Made by a program: the position numbers and the translations under genes. A stretch of 32,111 bases of DNA from Actinomycetota bacterium (GTDB taxonomy: Bacteria > Actinomycetota > Acidimicrobiia > Acidimicrobiales > Ilumatobacteraceae), in NCBI GenBank assembly GCA_009920715.1, contig RFZO01000005.1:1-32111 (forward strand), read 5' to 3'. This document shows, in pieces, positions 1-8,576 of this stretch. Positions within the stretch are counted from its first letter, which is position 1. Each line of letters opens with the position of its first letter. The notes beneath the pieces are model-generated. The model was not told the DNA's origin. It searched no databases and was given only the letters and a program-made list of their open reading frames with translations.

Positions 1-285
1 CCGCAGGTCGACCTGCGGGAGGGCGATGCATTCGCATCCCTCGCCGGTCTCGACGAGCCGATAGGTCTGCTGTTCCTTGACGGATGGAAGGGCCTCTATC
101 TGCCACTCCTGCGGATGCTCCAGGACAACCTGGTCCCGGGGGCCCTCGTGATCGCTGACGACACGACACTGCTGCCGGACCTGTGCGCCGACTACCTCGC
201 CCATGTGAGGGGCAATCCCGGGTTGTTCGTGTCGGCACCGCTTCCGGTGGATGACGGACTGGAAGTGAGCGTGGTCCTCCGATGA
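1..285 (+). CDS. Class I SAM-dependent O-methyltransferase, C-terminal fragment (5' truncated by window edge)
   Basis: Frame 1 is open from base 1 to TGA at 283-285; peptide ...GLLFLDGWKGLYLPLLRMLQDNLVPGALVIADDTT... resembles the catechol-OMT-like C-terminal half (DGxK...LxPGxxIxxDD). Confidence 0.75.
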   Translation, partial: PQVDLREGDAFASLAGLDEPIGLLFLDGWKGLYLPLLRMLQDNLVPGALVIADDTTLLPDLCADYLAHVRGNPGLFVSAPLPVDDGLEVSVVLR

Positions 286-674
286 ACGCGCGGACCGAAC
301 GCACGATCGCGGACGTCGCCCTGGTTGCAACCTTCGTCGCTTCTTTCCTGACCCACGAGGAAGGGCCGCTTCTGCACTCGGTGGTGTCCCTTGTCTTCAC
401 GGTCGTGCTCCTGCATCATGTGAAGCACAACTGGACTGCGTACAGGCGACCGAGGTTCCGATCGAAGCTTGTCGCCAATCACACCGTGGCTGCGCTGATG
501 GTGGCCGCCACGGTGTCCGGGCTGGTCTTCTGGGTCGGGGGTGACGGATACGCGCTCGCCCACGGCCCCCTCTCTGTCGCGGCCGCGGTCGCGGTGGTTC
601 CGCACGTGTGGGTCCACAGGCGGTCGCTGCTCCGTCTCGTGAAGAGGCCGTCGCGTGCGGCACACGCCTCGTAG
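282..674 (+). CDS. DUF4405-like small membrane protein
   Basis: ATGA overlap with the upstream stop; hydrophobic segments with paired histidines (FLTHEEGPLLHSVVSLVFTVVLLHHVKHNW) typical of DUF4405/cytochrome b-like proteins. Confidence 0.65.
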   Translation: MNARTERTIADVALVATFVASFLTHEEGPLLHSVVSLVFTVVLLHHVKHNWTAYRRPRFRSKLVANHTVAALMVAATVSGLVFWVGGDGYALAHGPLSVAAAVAVVPHVWVHRRSLLRLVKRPSRAAHAS

Positions 675-693
675 GTACGGGATTCGTGGGAGG

Positions 694-1671
694 ATGGTTC
701 AGGTGACCGACGCTGAGATCGACCTCAATCTGTTGCGCGTCCTCGATGCGCTCCTCGAGCACGGCTCGGTGGCCGGTGCGGCAGAGGCCCTCCATCTCTC
801 GTCGCCGGCCGTGTCCCGGTCCCTCGGTCGCCTCCGCCTCGTCGTGGGAGATCCGCTGTTCGTCCGTGCGGGTCGGTCGCTGGTCCCCACCGACGTCGCC
901 GTCGGCCTCCGCGAACCAGTTCGCCGTGCACTCGACGCTGCCGTGGCGGTACTCAAACCCAGCCTGTCCGCCGACCCGGGGGACATCGAAAGACGATTCG
1001 TGATCTGTGCCGACGATGCCATCGTCGCCGCCCTGGCGCTCCCGCTCGTGACGCGATTGCGCGAACGGGCCCCGGGAGTCGACATCAATTTCGTCTCGGA
1101 CGTGAAGGATGTCATCGGCGGGTTCCGGGCCGCCACCCTCGATCTCCGGATCGATGCCCACGTTGAGACGCATCACGACGTGGTGTCGGAGGTCATTCTC
1201 ACCGATCGGTTCGTTGCGGCGGTCAGGGACGACCATCCGCTCCTGTCCGGGCGGATGACACCTCAGCGGTATGCCTCGGCACGCCACGTGACGGTGTCCC
1301 CCAAGGGGAAGAGGCACGGCCCGATCGATGCCGCCCTCGCGGAACTGGGTCTCGAGAGGGAACACGTGACCACGATCACCAGCTTCGTGGTCGCCGCGCA
1401 CCTCGTCTCCGCAACGGACCTCGTGGGGTCCCTTCCGTCAACTGTCGTCTCGGTGATGGCGCGAACGTTGCCCATTCGGGCGCTGGAGGTTCCGCTCTCT
1501 GTGCCGACATTCGACCTGAACCTCATCTGGCATGTCCGTGATGACCTGGATGCCGCTCACATGTGGCTCCGTGAACAGGTTCTCGAGGTCTTCGGGGAAC
1601 TTCGGTTGAGGAGCGGGCATCCCGCGGACACGTCTCAAACGACAAACACGAGAGGGAGAAACAAACGGTGA
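694..1671 (+). CDS. LysR-family transcriptional regulator
   Basis: N-terminal LysR HTH (DLNLLRVLDALLEHGSVAGAAEALHLSSPAVSRSLGRLRLVVGDPLFVRAGRSLVPT); ATG 694 preceded by GGGAGG, preferred over 655. Confidence 0.92.
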   Translation: MVQVTDAEIDLNLLRVLDALLEHGSVAGAAEALHLSSPAVSRSLGRLRLVVGDPLFVRAGRSLVPTDVAVGLREPVRRALDAAVAVLKPSLSADPGDIERRFVICADDAIVAALALPLVTRLRERAPGVDINFVSDVKDVIGGFRAATLDLRIDAHVETHHDVVSEVILTDRFVAAVRDDHPLLSGRMTPQRYASARHVTVSPKGKRHGPIDAALAELGLEREHVTTITSFVVAAHLVSATDLVGSLPSTVVSVMARTLPIRALEVPLSVPTFDLNLIWHVRDDLDAAHMWLREQVLEVFGELRLRSGHPADTSQTTNTRGRNKR

Positions 1672-2045
1672 ACAGCAAGGAATACGCCATCTCGGCGGTG
1701 GCACAGGCACGGTGCATCTCGGTGACGACGTTCAAGCGGGACGGCACACCGGTCGCAACGGCCGTCTGGTTCAACATCATCGACGGCAGGATCCTCTTCA
1801 CGACGGAGGCGGGTGCCTGGAAGGTGAGGAGAATCCGGAACAATCCCAATGTCCAGTTCGCGGTGTGCACCCAGCGGGGCAAGGTGACCGGTCCCGTCTT
1901 CACGGGGACAGCCCGGGTCCTGCCGAAGGACGAGCTCGGCCCGGTGATGGCCGCGAAGAAGAAGCGCTACTTCCTCGCCCGGCTAGTGACCGCGTTGCCG
2001 GGAAAGAAGGACCAGGTGGCCGTCGAGATCAGCCCCGACAACTAG
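1668..2045 (+). CDS. PPOX-class (pyridoxamine 5'-phosphate oxidase-like), probably F420-dependent, split-barrel protein
   Basis: GTGA overlap with the LysR stop; RCISVTTFKRDGTPVATAVWFNIIDGRILFTTEAGAWKVRRIRNNPNVQFAVCTQRGKVTG is a PPOX/F420 signature. Confidence 0.85.
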   Translation: MNSKEYAISAVAQARCISVTTFKRDGTPVATAVWFNIIDGRILFTTEAGAWKVRRIRNNPNVQFAVCTQRGKVTGPVFTGTARVLPKDELGPVMAAKKKRYFLARLVTALPGKKDQVAVEISPDN

Positions 2046-2069
2046 GGCAGCACAGCGCTCCCGCCGTGC

Positions 2070-2333
2070 TCACCGCGGGTGGGTGACGCTGGATTCCTCG
2101 ATGTGACGGTTCGCGATGCGCAACCGAGCCACGCCCGTCGCGCCGTCCCTGGCACGGGTGACGTTCGCGAGGTGGGTCCAGCCCTCCGGGTGGTCAGAGG
2201 CATCATGGGTGATCCGGATGACCGTGTAGCTGGTGTAGGTCTCGCCGGCGCCCGACACGTCGGCGAACACGGCGTCCTCGAGGAAATCCTCTACACGGGT
2301 GAGCTCCGACAGGAGCCTGAAGTAGTCGTCCAT
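2070..2333 (-). CDS. Small protein of unknown function (87 aa)
   Basis: ATG at 2333 giving MDDYFRLLSELTRVEDFLEDAVFADVSGAGETYTSYTV...; 28 bp downstream of the LuxR-type gene on the same strand; no family recognised. Confidence 0.6.
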   Translation of the reverse strand: MDDYFRLLSELTRVEDFLEDAVFADVSGAGETYTSYTVIRITHDASDHPEGWTHLANVTRARDGATGVARLRIANRHIEESSVTHPR

Positions 2334-2361
2334 TGGGGGACCGTTCCGCCGTGAGGCAGGC

Positions 2362-2994
2362 TCAGGCGAAGTCCGGGATCTTCCAGCTGACGATCTGCAG
2401 GATGGCCAGCTGCGTGCGGTGGGAGAGTTCGTTGGACGTGAGAAGGGCCTCCACCCTGTTGCGCACGGTCTGCAGCGGGAGGGAGAGCGTCTCGGCGATG
2501 TCCGCATCCGTCAGGCCGCTCGCGATGAGGTCGGCGACATCGGCGTCGACTGCGGTGGGGTAGGAGAGCTCCCGTGCCAGGAGACCCGGCTCGAGATCGA
2601 GGCTGGCGAGGGACGGGTGGTCGTACAGCGACACATCGCCGGCCGCGACCGCCGCCAGATGGGTGGACACCGCGTCGGCGTGCTGGTCCACCGCGACGAC
2701 ACCGTCGTACCCGTACTGGAGCGCCCGGACAACGTGCACACGGGAGGGTGCGGGTGCGGCGACCACGTAGGAGGGCTCTGCCGACCCGTCGATGCAGGAA
2801 CGGATCATCCGGGCGAGATTGAACCAGTCCACGGGGAACATGAAGACGTCCACAGCGGATGACCTGAGAGCGTCGATCGACTCCCGTCCGGTCGTGGCAA
2901 CCCCGACGATCTCCACCGCGGGGGACACCGCAAGCTGCTCCACCGTGCTGTCAAGGACCGACCCCGGGCCGTTGCCCACCACTATCCGCAGCAT
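2362..2994 (-). CDS. NarL/LuxR-family regulator with degenerate (pseudo-)receiver domain
   Basis: Start MLRIVVGNGPG at 2994; C-terminal LuxR HTH (VADLIASGLTDADIAETLSLPLQTVRNRVEALLTSNELSHRTQLAI); receiver-like N-terminus lacks acidic pocket and conserved Lys. Confidence 0.82.
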   Translation of the reverse strand: MLRIVVGNGPGSVLDSTVEQLAVSPAVEIVGVATTGRESIDALRSSAVDVFMFPVDWFNLARMIRSCIDGSAEPSYVVAAPAPSRVHVVRALQYGYDGVVAVDQHADAVSTHLAAVAAGDVSLYDHPSLASLDLEPGLLARELSYPTAVDADVADLIASGLTDADIAETLSLPLQTVRNRVEALLTSNELSHRTQLAILQIVSWKIPDFA

Positions 2995-3068
2995 TGTTCC
3001 TCCGTCGGGTCTGGTGCGACCCCTCGAGGCGCAGTTGTCGGTGCTCGACGAACAGTACCCACGCGCCG

Positions 3069-3080
3069 CTCCGCGCGGAG
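3069..3080. promoter_or_regulatory. Perfect 12-bp palindrome CTCCGCGCGGAG in divergent intergenic region (possible operator)
   Basis: Self-complementary by inspection; lies between divergent starts at 2994 (-) and 3126 (+). Confidence 0.3.
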
Positions 3081-3125
3081 TGACCGCCCCGCTGGCGGTA
3101 CTGAGGTCCCGACTAGGTTTGCGCC

Positions 3126-4064
3126 ATGGCAGTTCAGTTCGGTGTGCATCTCGGTCCCCAGAATGCGTCGGTGGCGGACCTGCGTTCGCTGTGGAAGTGG
3201 TTTGACTCCGCGGGAATGGACTGGATCTCCCTGTGGGACCACATCTACGAGGCCCCGCCCGCAGGCGGCACCCAGGCGCACTTCGAGGCGTTCTCGATGC
3301 TCGGGGCACTGGCGGCCGACACTGTGCATGCGCGTCTCGGCTGTCTCGTGTTCTGCTCGCAGTACCGCAACATCGGCGTCCTCGCGAAGGGCGTCATCTC
3401 CGTCGACCACATCTCGGGGGGACGCTTCGAGATGGGGCTCGGCAGCGGCTGGCACGACCAGGAGGCCAGGGCCTTCGGCCTTGACTGGCCGTCACAGGGC
3501 GGCCGGTTCAAGGTCATGGAGTCCCAGCTGCAGGCGCTCGAGAAGTGGCGCCGGGGCGAGCGGGTCACGCAGTCATCGCCCGGCGTGGAGCTTTCCGACG
3601 CGGCCATGGTGCCGGGGCCGATGGGTGCGATGCCGATATGGATCGGCGGTGTGGGACGGGAGAAGACGCTCCGCATGGCCGGCCGCTACGCGGACGGCTG
3701 GAACGCCGCCTACGTCCCGCCCGCCGAGTACCGAGAACTGAACGGCATCCTCGACGACTGGTGCGCGAAGGCCGGGCGCGAACCGTCGCAGGTGGAGCGC
3801 AGCATCAACCTGTCGTACGGCCTCAGCAAGGACGACGTGTCGGTGGTGAAGGACCACCTGCGCACCCAGTGGGGCGCCGGCGCTGACCGGATCATCCAGG
3901 GGTCGCTCCTCGGCCGGCCGGCGGACGTGATGGAACAGGTTGCTGCGTTCGTCGACTCGGGCGCCCAGCTCGTGAACATCGCCATCCGCCCCCCGTGGGA
4001 TCTCGACGTCCTGACCGAGTACGTGGAGCAGGTCGTGCCGGCCATGCGGAGGGAATGGTCGTAG
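3126..4064 (+). CDS. LLM-class F420-dependent oxidoreductase (luciferase-like)
   Basis: FGVHLGPQNASVADLRSLWKWFDSAGMDWISLWDHIY...DHISGGRFEMGLGSGWHDQEARAFG is a luciferase-like monooxygenase signature. Confidence 0.93.
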   Translation: MAVQFGVHLGPQNASVADLRSLWKWFDSAGMDWISLWDHIYEAPPAGGTQAHFEAFSMLGALAADTVHARLGCLVFCSQYRNIGVLAKGVISVDHISGGRFEMGLGSGWHDQEARAFGLDWPSQGGRFKVMESQLQALEKWRRGERVTQSSPGVELSDAAMVPGPMGAMPIWIGGVGREKTLRMAGRYADGWNAAYVPPAEYRELNGILDDWCAKAGREPSQVERSINLSYGLSKDDVSVVKDHLRTQWGAGADRIIQGSLLGRPADVMEQVAAFVDSGAQLVNIAIRPPWDLDVLTEYVEQVVPAMRREWS

Positions 4065-4074
4065 GCTCGCCGTC

Positions 4075-4824
4075 ATGAAAATCGGCGTACAGCTACACCC
4101 CCAGGCAACATCACTCAACGACATCCGCGCCGCGTGGCGTGCCGCAGACGCCATGGGTGTCGACTCCATCTGGGTGTGGGACCACTTCTACCCGCTCTAC
4201 GGCGACCCTGATGCCGCCCATTTCGAGGCGTACACGCTGCTCGCGGCAATGGCGGCGGACACCTGCCACGCCCGCATCGGCGCGCTCGTCACCTGCTACT
4301 CGTACCGCAACGCCCATCTGCTCGCCGACATGTCGCGCACCATCGACCACATCTCGAACGGTCGGTTCGTTCTCGGCATCGGCTCCGGGTGGTTCGAGCG
4401 CGACTACAACGAATACGGCTACGAGTTCGGCACGGCCCCCGGGCGCCTGAAGTTGCTGGGGGAGGGAATCCCCGTCATCAAGGAACGGCTCGCGAAGCTG
4501 AACCCCGGCCCCGTGAACGGATCGATCCCGCTGATGATCGGGGGCAGCGGCGAGAAGGTCACGCTGCGTCTCACCGCCCAGCATGCGGACATGCACAACA
4601 CCTTCGGCCCCCTCGACCACTTCCGGGGAAAGATGGAGGTGCTCGACAGATGGTGCGCCGAGCTCGGGCGTGACCCGCGGGCCATCGAGCGCACGGTTGC
4701 CCTGTCGCCGGCCGACCTGGGGGACATCAATGCCTACGAGGACGCAGGTGCCGACCACGTCATCGTCATGACCGGGCATCCCTACGACCTCTCCGCCGTG
4801 GAGAAGGTGCTCGGCTCGCCCTGA
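4075..4824 (+). CDS. LLM-class F420-dependent oxidoreductase (paralogue of the preceding gene)
   Basis: MKIGVQLHPQATSLNDIRAAWRAADAMGVDSIWVWDHFYPLYGD...DHISNGRFVLGIGSGWFERDYNEYGYEF. Confidence 0.93.
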   Translation: MKIGVQLHPQATSLNDIRAAWRAADAMGVDSIWVWDHFYPLYGDPDAAHFEAYTLLAAMAADTCHARIGALVTCYSYRNAHLLADMSRTIDHISNGRFVLGIGSGWFERDYNEYGYEFGTAPGRLKLLGEGIPVIKERLAKLNPGPVNGSIPLMIGGSGEKVTLRLTAQHADMHNTFGPLDHFRGKMEVLDRWCAELGRDPRAIERTVALSPADLGDINAYEDAGADHVIVMTGHPYDLSAVEKVLGSP

Positions 4825-4941
4825 CACCCCACGGGCCGCGTCGCGGGCCCGGCGCAGCATCCGGTGACTCGTTCTGCCCGTTCGGCACGGCCGCCGCGCG
4901 GCGCGCTCGGCTACGGTGCGGGCACGAGCGATGGGGGAAGC

Positions 4942-5757
4942 ATGAAACTCGAGACCGTTCTGTACGAGGTGGCGGACGGCATCGCCACGGTCACGCTCAA
5001 CAGGCCGGAGGCCATGAACGCGTGGACGCCGCAGTTGAGCGACGAGCTGACCATGGCGCTCGGTGCCGCCGACACCGACGACTCAGTCAGGGTCATCGTC
5101 ATCACCGGCGCGGGCAAGGCGTTCTGCGCCGGTGCCGACCTGAGCGGCGGTGAGGACGGCTTCCGCGGCGGTGAGGCAAGCACGTACGACGGACCGCGCC
5201 GCTGGCCCCACCACACGTCGAAGCCCGTCATCGCCGCGATCAACGGCCATGCTGTGGGCGTGGGCATCACGTACCCGATGCTGGCTGACATCCGCGTCGC
5301 GAGCGAGACGGCAAAGATCCAGTACGCCATGGTGCGCCGCGGGATCCTCCCGGAGCTGGGGTCCCACGTGATTCTCCCGCGCATCCTCGGGTTCTCGCGT
5401 GCCGCCGAGCTGCTCCTCACCGGCCGGATGCTCTCGGGGGCCGAGGCCGCGGATCTCGGGCTCGTCTCCCGGGCTGTGCCCGCCGACCAGGTGCTGCCCG
5501 TGGCCATGGAGATCGCCCGTGACATCGCCACCAACACCGCGCCGGTGTCGGTGGCGCTCGTGAAGCGCATGCTGTGGGAGGGGCTGAACACCGGCATCGA
5601 CGAGATGATTGCGGCGGAGGGCCGCATCATCAACAAGCTCGCGTCCTCGCCCGATTCGGTGGAGGGCGTGCGCGCGTTCTTCGAGAAGCGCACGCCGCAG
5701 TGGGCTATGTCGGTGAACGACGATGCCCCCGTCTACCGAGCACTCGGCAGGGGCTAG
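4942..5757 (+). CDS. Enoyl-CoA hydratase/isomerase family protein
   Basis: MKLETVLYEVADGIATVTLNRPEAMNAWT...VIVITGAGKAFCAGADLSGG crotonase signature; ATG 4942 preferred over 4864. Confidence 0.94.
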   Translation: MKLETVLYEVADGIATVTLNRPEAMNAWTPQLSDELTMALGAADTDDSVRVIVITGAGKAFCAGADLSGGEDGFRGGEASTYDGPRRWPHHTSKPVIAAINGHAVGVGITYPMLADIRVASETAKIQYAMVRRGILPELGSHVILPRILGFSRAAELLLTGRMLSGAEAADLGLVSRAVPADQVLPVAMEIARDIATNTAPVSVALVKRMLWEGLNTGIDEMIAAEGRIINKLASSPDSVEGVRAFFEKRTPQWAMSVNDDAPVYRALGRG

Positions 5758-5766
5758 GGTGCGACC

Positions 5767-6543
5767 ATGCTGACTGCGAACCTGAACGGCACGACCATCG
5801 CGTACGAGGACACCGGGGGCAAGGGGCCCGTTGTCATCCTCAGTCACGGATTCCTCATGGACCACTCCATGTTCGACGCCCAGGTGGCGGCGTTGCGCGG
5901 CACCCACAGGGTCATCACCTGGGACGAGCGCGGCTTCGGCGGCACCCACGCGCCCGGTGACTTCACCTACTGGGACTCGGCGAACGACGTGCTCGCGCTC
6001 ATGGACCATCTCGGCATCGAGCGCGCGGTGGTCGGCGGCATGTCGCAGGGTGGGTTCCTGTCGCTGCGGGTGGCTCTCACGGCACCCCACCGCGTGGAGG
6101 CGTTGATTCTCCTCGACACGCAGGCGGGCACCGAGGATCCGTCCACCATCGAGCCGTACAACCAGCTGCACGCCGCGTGGGTGGAGCACGGTTCCGCAGC
6201 GGTGCAGGACGTCATCGCCGGCATCATCCTCGGTCCGGGTGAGTGGTCGGATTGGTTCGCCAAATGGGCGGCCCTCCACCCCGAGCAGTTCACCCGTGCG
6301 TTCGGCTGTCTCATGCACCGCGACGACATCACCGGTCGTCTGGGGGAGATCACCTGTCCGGCCCTCATCGTGCACGGAACCGCCGACGTCGCCATCCCCA
6401 TGGAGAAGGCGGAGGTCCTGCGGGACGGCATCGCCGGCCCCACCACGCTCGTTCCGGTGGAGGGCGGGCCCCATGCGGCCAACATGACCCACTCCGAGCA
6501 GGTCAACAACGCGATCGTCCGGTTCTTGTCCGCGCTCTCCTGA
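5767..6543 (+). CDS. Alpha/beta hydrolase
   Basis: GPVVILSHGFLMDHSMFD..., nucleophile elbow GGMSQGG, C-terminal acid/His region (VHGTADVAIPMEKAE...GGPHAANMTH). Confidence 0.92.
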   Translation: MLTANLNGTTIAYEDTGGKGPVVILSHGFLMDHSMFDAQVAALRGTHRVITWDERGFGGTHAPGDFTYWDSANDVLALMDHLGIERAVVGGMSQGGFLSLRVALTAPHRVEALILLDTQAGTEDPSTIEPYNQLHAAWVEHGSAAVQDVIAGIILGPGEWSDWFAKWAALHPEQFTRAFGCLMHRDDITGRLGEITCPALIVHGTADVAIPMEKAEVLRDGIAGPTTLVPVEGGPHAANMTHSEQVNNAIVRFLSALS

Positions 6544-6589
6544 CTGCGAAAATGGCCCCCGCGCCGCCGTGGCGCGACTGGGGGACACC

Positions 6590-7801
6590 ATGCCGTTGGA
6601 ACTTGATTTCGGACCCGCCGCCGAGGCCTTCCGCACCGAGGTGCGCGCCTGGCTGGAGGCGAACAAGCCCGCCGAGCTCGTCGGTGTGAATGCCGACGAG
6701 GCACAGCGCGGCCAGCACCCCGCACTCAGCGCGTGGGCGAAGAAGCTGACCGAAGCCGGCTACATGTGCGTCGGATGGCCGAAGGAGTACGGCGGCCGCG
6801 GTCTCACCGGCGTGGAGGTGGCGGTGCTGAACGAGGAGTTCGCCCGCGCGAATGTCCCGCGCATCACGCGGGGCATGGGGGAGTGGCTCGTGGGCCCGTC
6901 CATCATCGTGTGGGGCACCGAGGAACAGAAGCGTCGCTTCCTGCCGCGCATCGTCGACGGCACCGACCGGTACTGCCAGGGCTTCTCGGAACCCGACGCG
7001 GGATCCGACCTCGCGTCGCTGAAGACGCGCGGCGTCATCGACGGTGACGAGGTGGTCATCACCGGCCAGAAGGTGTGGACCTCTGGTGCCACGGAGGCGA
7101 ACATGATGTTCTGCCTGTGCCGCACTGACCAGGACGCCCCGAAGCACGCCGGCATCTCCTACGTGCTGCTCCCGATGTTCAAGGAGGACAAGTCGACGAA
7201 CGGCATCGAGCTGCGCCCGATCCGTCAGCCGCACGGGGCGTCGCACTTCACCGAGACATTCCTCACCGAGTCGCGGGCACCCGTCGACAACATCATCGGC
7301 GGCATGAACAACGGCTGGCGCGTCACCATGACCACCCTCGGCAACGAGCGCGGCGGGAACGCCACCACCCAGCACGTCGAGTTCACCAAGCAGTTCTGGG
7401 CCGCCGTGAAGATGCTGCAGGCCTCCGGCAAGGCGAAGGACCCGTTGATCCGCCAAGAGCTGGCCTGGGCCTACAGCCACGTGGAGATCATGCGGTTCAA
7501 CGGCCTGAAGGTGCTGTCCGAGGTGATCGCACGCAAGGAGCCGGGTCCCGGCGCGTCGGTGAACAAGATGTTCTGGTCGGAGTACGCCCAGAAGTTCTCG
7601 GAGCGCATGATGAACGCCCGCGGCGCCGACGCGATGCTGGCGGCCAACGAGCCCGGCCAGCCCTTCGCGGTGGACCGCTGGACGTCGATGTTCTTCCAGC
7701 ACCGTTCCTCCACGATCTGGGGCGGCACCGCGCAGGTGCAGCGCAACATCGTGGGCGAGAGGGTGCTGGGGCTCCCGAAGGAGCCGGGCCAGAAAGGCTG
7801 A
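6590..7801 (+). CDS. Acyl-CoA dehydrogenase family protein
   Basis: MPLELDFGPAAEAFRTEVRAWLEANKP...QGFSEPDAGSDLASLKTRGVIDGDEVVITGQKVWTSGA...SSTIWGGTAQVQRNIVGERVLGLPKEP. Confidence 0.95.
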   Translation: MPLELDFGPAAEAFRTEVRAWLEANKPAELVGVNADEAQRGQHPALSAWAKKLTEAGYMCVGWPKEYGGRGLTGVEVAVLNEEFARANVPRITRGMGEWLVGPSIIVWGTEEQKRRFLPRIVDGTDRYCQGFSEPDAGSDLASLKTRGVIDGDEVVITGQKVWTSGATEANMMFCLCRTDQDAPKHAGISYVLLPMFKEDKSTNGIELRPIRQPHGASHFTETFLTESRAPVDNIIGGMNNGWRVTMTTLGNERGGNATTQHVEFTKQFWAAVKMLQASGKAKDPLIRQELAWAYSHVEIMRFNGLKVLSEVIARKEPGPGASVNKMFWSEYAQKFSERMMNARGADAMLAANEPGQPFAVDRWTSMFFQHRSSTIWGGTAQVQRNIVGERVLGLPKEPGQKG

Positions 7802-7820
7802 CCCGGCCCCTCCGCGGGGG

Positions 7821-8507
7821 TCACATCTCCTCTTCGGCGTCCTTGCCGGTCTCGAAGAAGTCCTTCGCGTCGGTCTGCATGCCCATGCGCTTCTTGTCAC
7901 GGAAGTTCATGGTGGCGCGTGACATCGACCGCATCGCCGCGCGTGAGTTCATGGCGTCGGCCTTCCACGCAGACGTGGCGCCCTGGTCGTAGCCGAAGCG
8001 GGCGGCGTCGGCGTACGCATCCAGTCCGGCAGAGAGGAACACGAACTGCCATCCGTCGGCCGTGCGCTCCGCGATCAGGTTGCGCACCTGCTCGAGGTTG
8101 TATTCGTGGGACTGGTTCTCCTCACCGTCGGTGATGGTGACGAAGATGATGTCGTCCTTCGGCCGGCCGGTGGCCACGCGCGCCTGCTGGTCGACCATGA
8201 CCCGCCCGATCGCGAGTCCGGTGGCGTCCAGCAGGGGAGTGCCGCCCCGCGGAACGTACGAGTGGCGGTCGAGAGAGACCGCCTCCGAGATGGGTGCCCC
8301 CCAGACGACCACCTCCTGGGGATCCTGCGAGTCGAACAGGATGATCGAGATGCGGGCGTCAGAGCCGTTCTGCTGCTGCTCGGTGAGGAAGGTGTTGAAC
8401 CCGCCGATCACGTCGTTGACGATTGACGACATCGACCCCGACCGGTCCAGGAGGACCGCGATGTGGGTGCCGTTCGCTGCGGGCTGGTGGTTGGTGTTCT
8501 GTGTCAT
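7821..8507 (-). CDS. von Willebrand factor type A (VWA) domain protein with intact MIDAS motif
   Basis: THIAVLLDRSGSMSSIVNDVIGGFNTFL (DxSxS), VPRGGTPLLDATG (Thr), FVTITDGEENQS (Asp); ATG 8507 with AAGGAG upstream. Confidence 0.9.
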   Translation of the reverse strand: MTQNTNHQPAANGTHIAVLLDRSGSMSSIVNDVIGGFNTFLTEQQQNGSDARISIILFDSQDPQEVVVWGAPISEAVSLDRHSYVPRGGTPLLDATGLAIGRVMVDQQARVATGRPKDDIIFVTITDGEENQSHEYNLEQVRNLIAERTADGWQFVFLSAGLDAYADAARFGYDQGATSAWKADAMNSRAAMRSMSRATMNFRDKKRMGMQTDAKDFFETGKDAEEEM

Positions 8508-8523
8508 GAGTGTCTCCTTGTCT

Positions 8524-8549
8524 CTCAACCCCGACCGTCGGGGTTTGAG
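8524..8549 (-). promoter_or_regulatory. Stem-loop in the 5' leader of the VWA gene (11 bp, one bulge, 3-nt loop)
   Basis: Plus strand CTCAACCCCGA-CCG-TCGGGGTTTGAG; no U-tract, so not a classical intrinsic terminator; lies just 5' of the VWA RBS. Confidence 0.6.
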
Positions 8550-8565
8550 TAAAGGACACTATAAC
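8543..8565 (-). promoter_or_regulatory. Candidate operator/promoter dyad 1 (GTTATAGT-GTCCTTT-ACTCAAAC on minus strand)
   Basis: 23-bp imperfect dyad, same layout as the dyad at 9434-9456; contains TATAGT -10-like box upstream of the VWA gene. Confidence 0.55.
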
Positions 8566-8576
8566 CAGAACGTGTG

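Noticed and set aside
4827-4860. GGGCC...GGCCC inverted repeat after the second LLM gene (possible terminator)
   Set aside because: Only about 5 bp of stem with a mismatched inner loop and no T-tract; downstream genes continue on the same strand, so not supported as a terminator.
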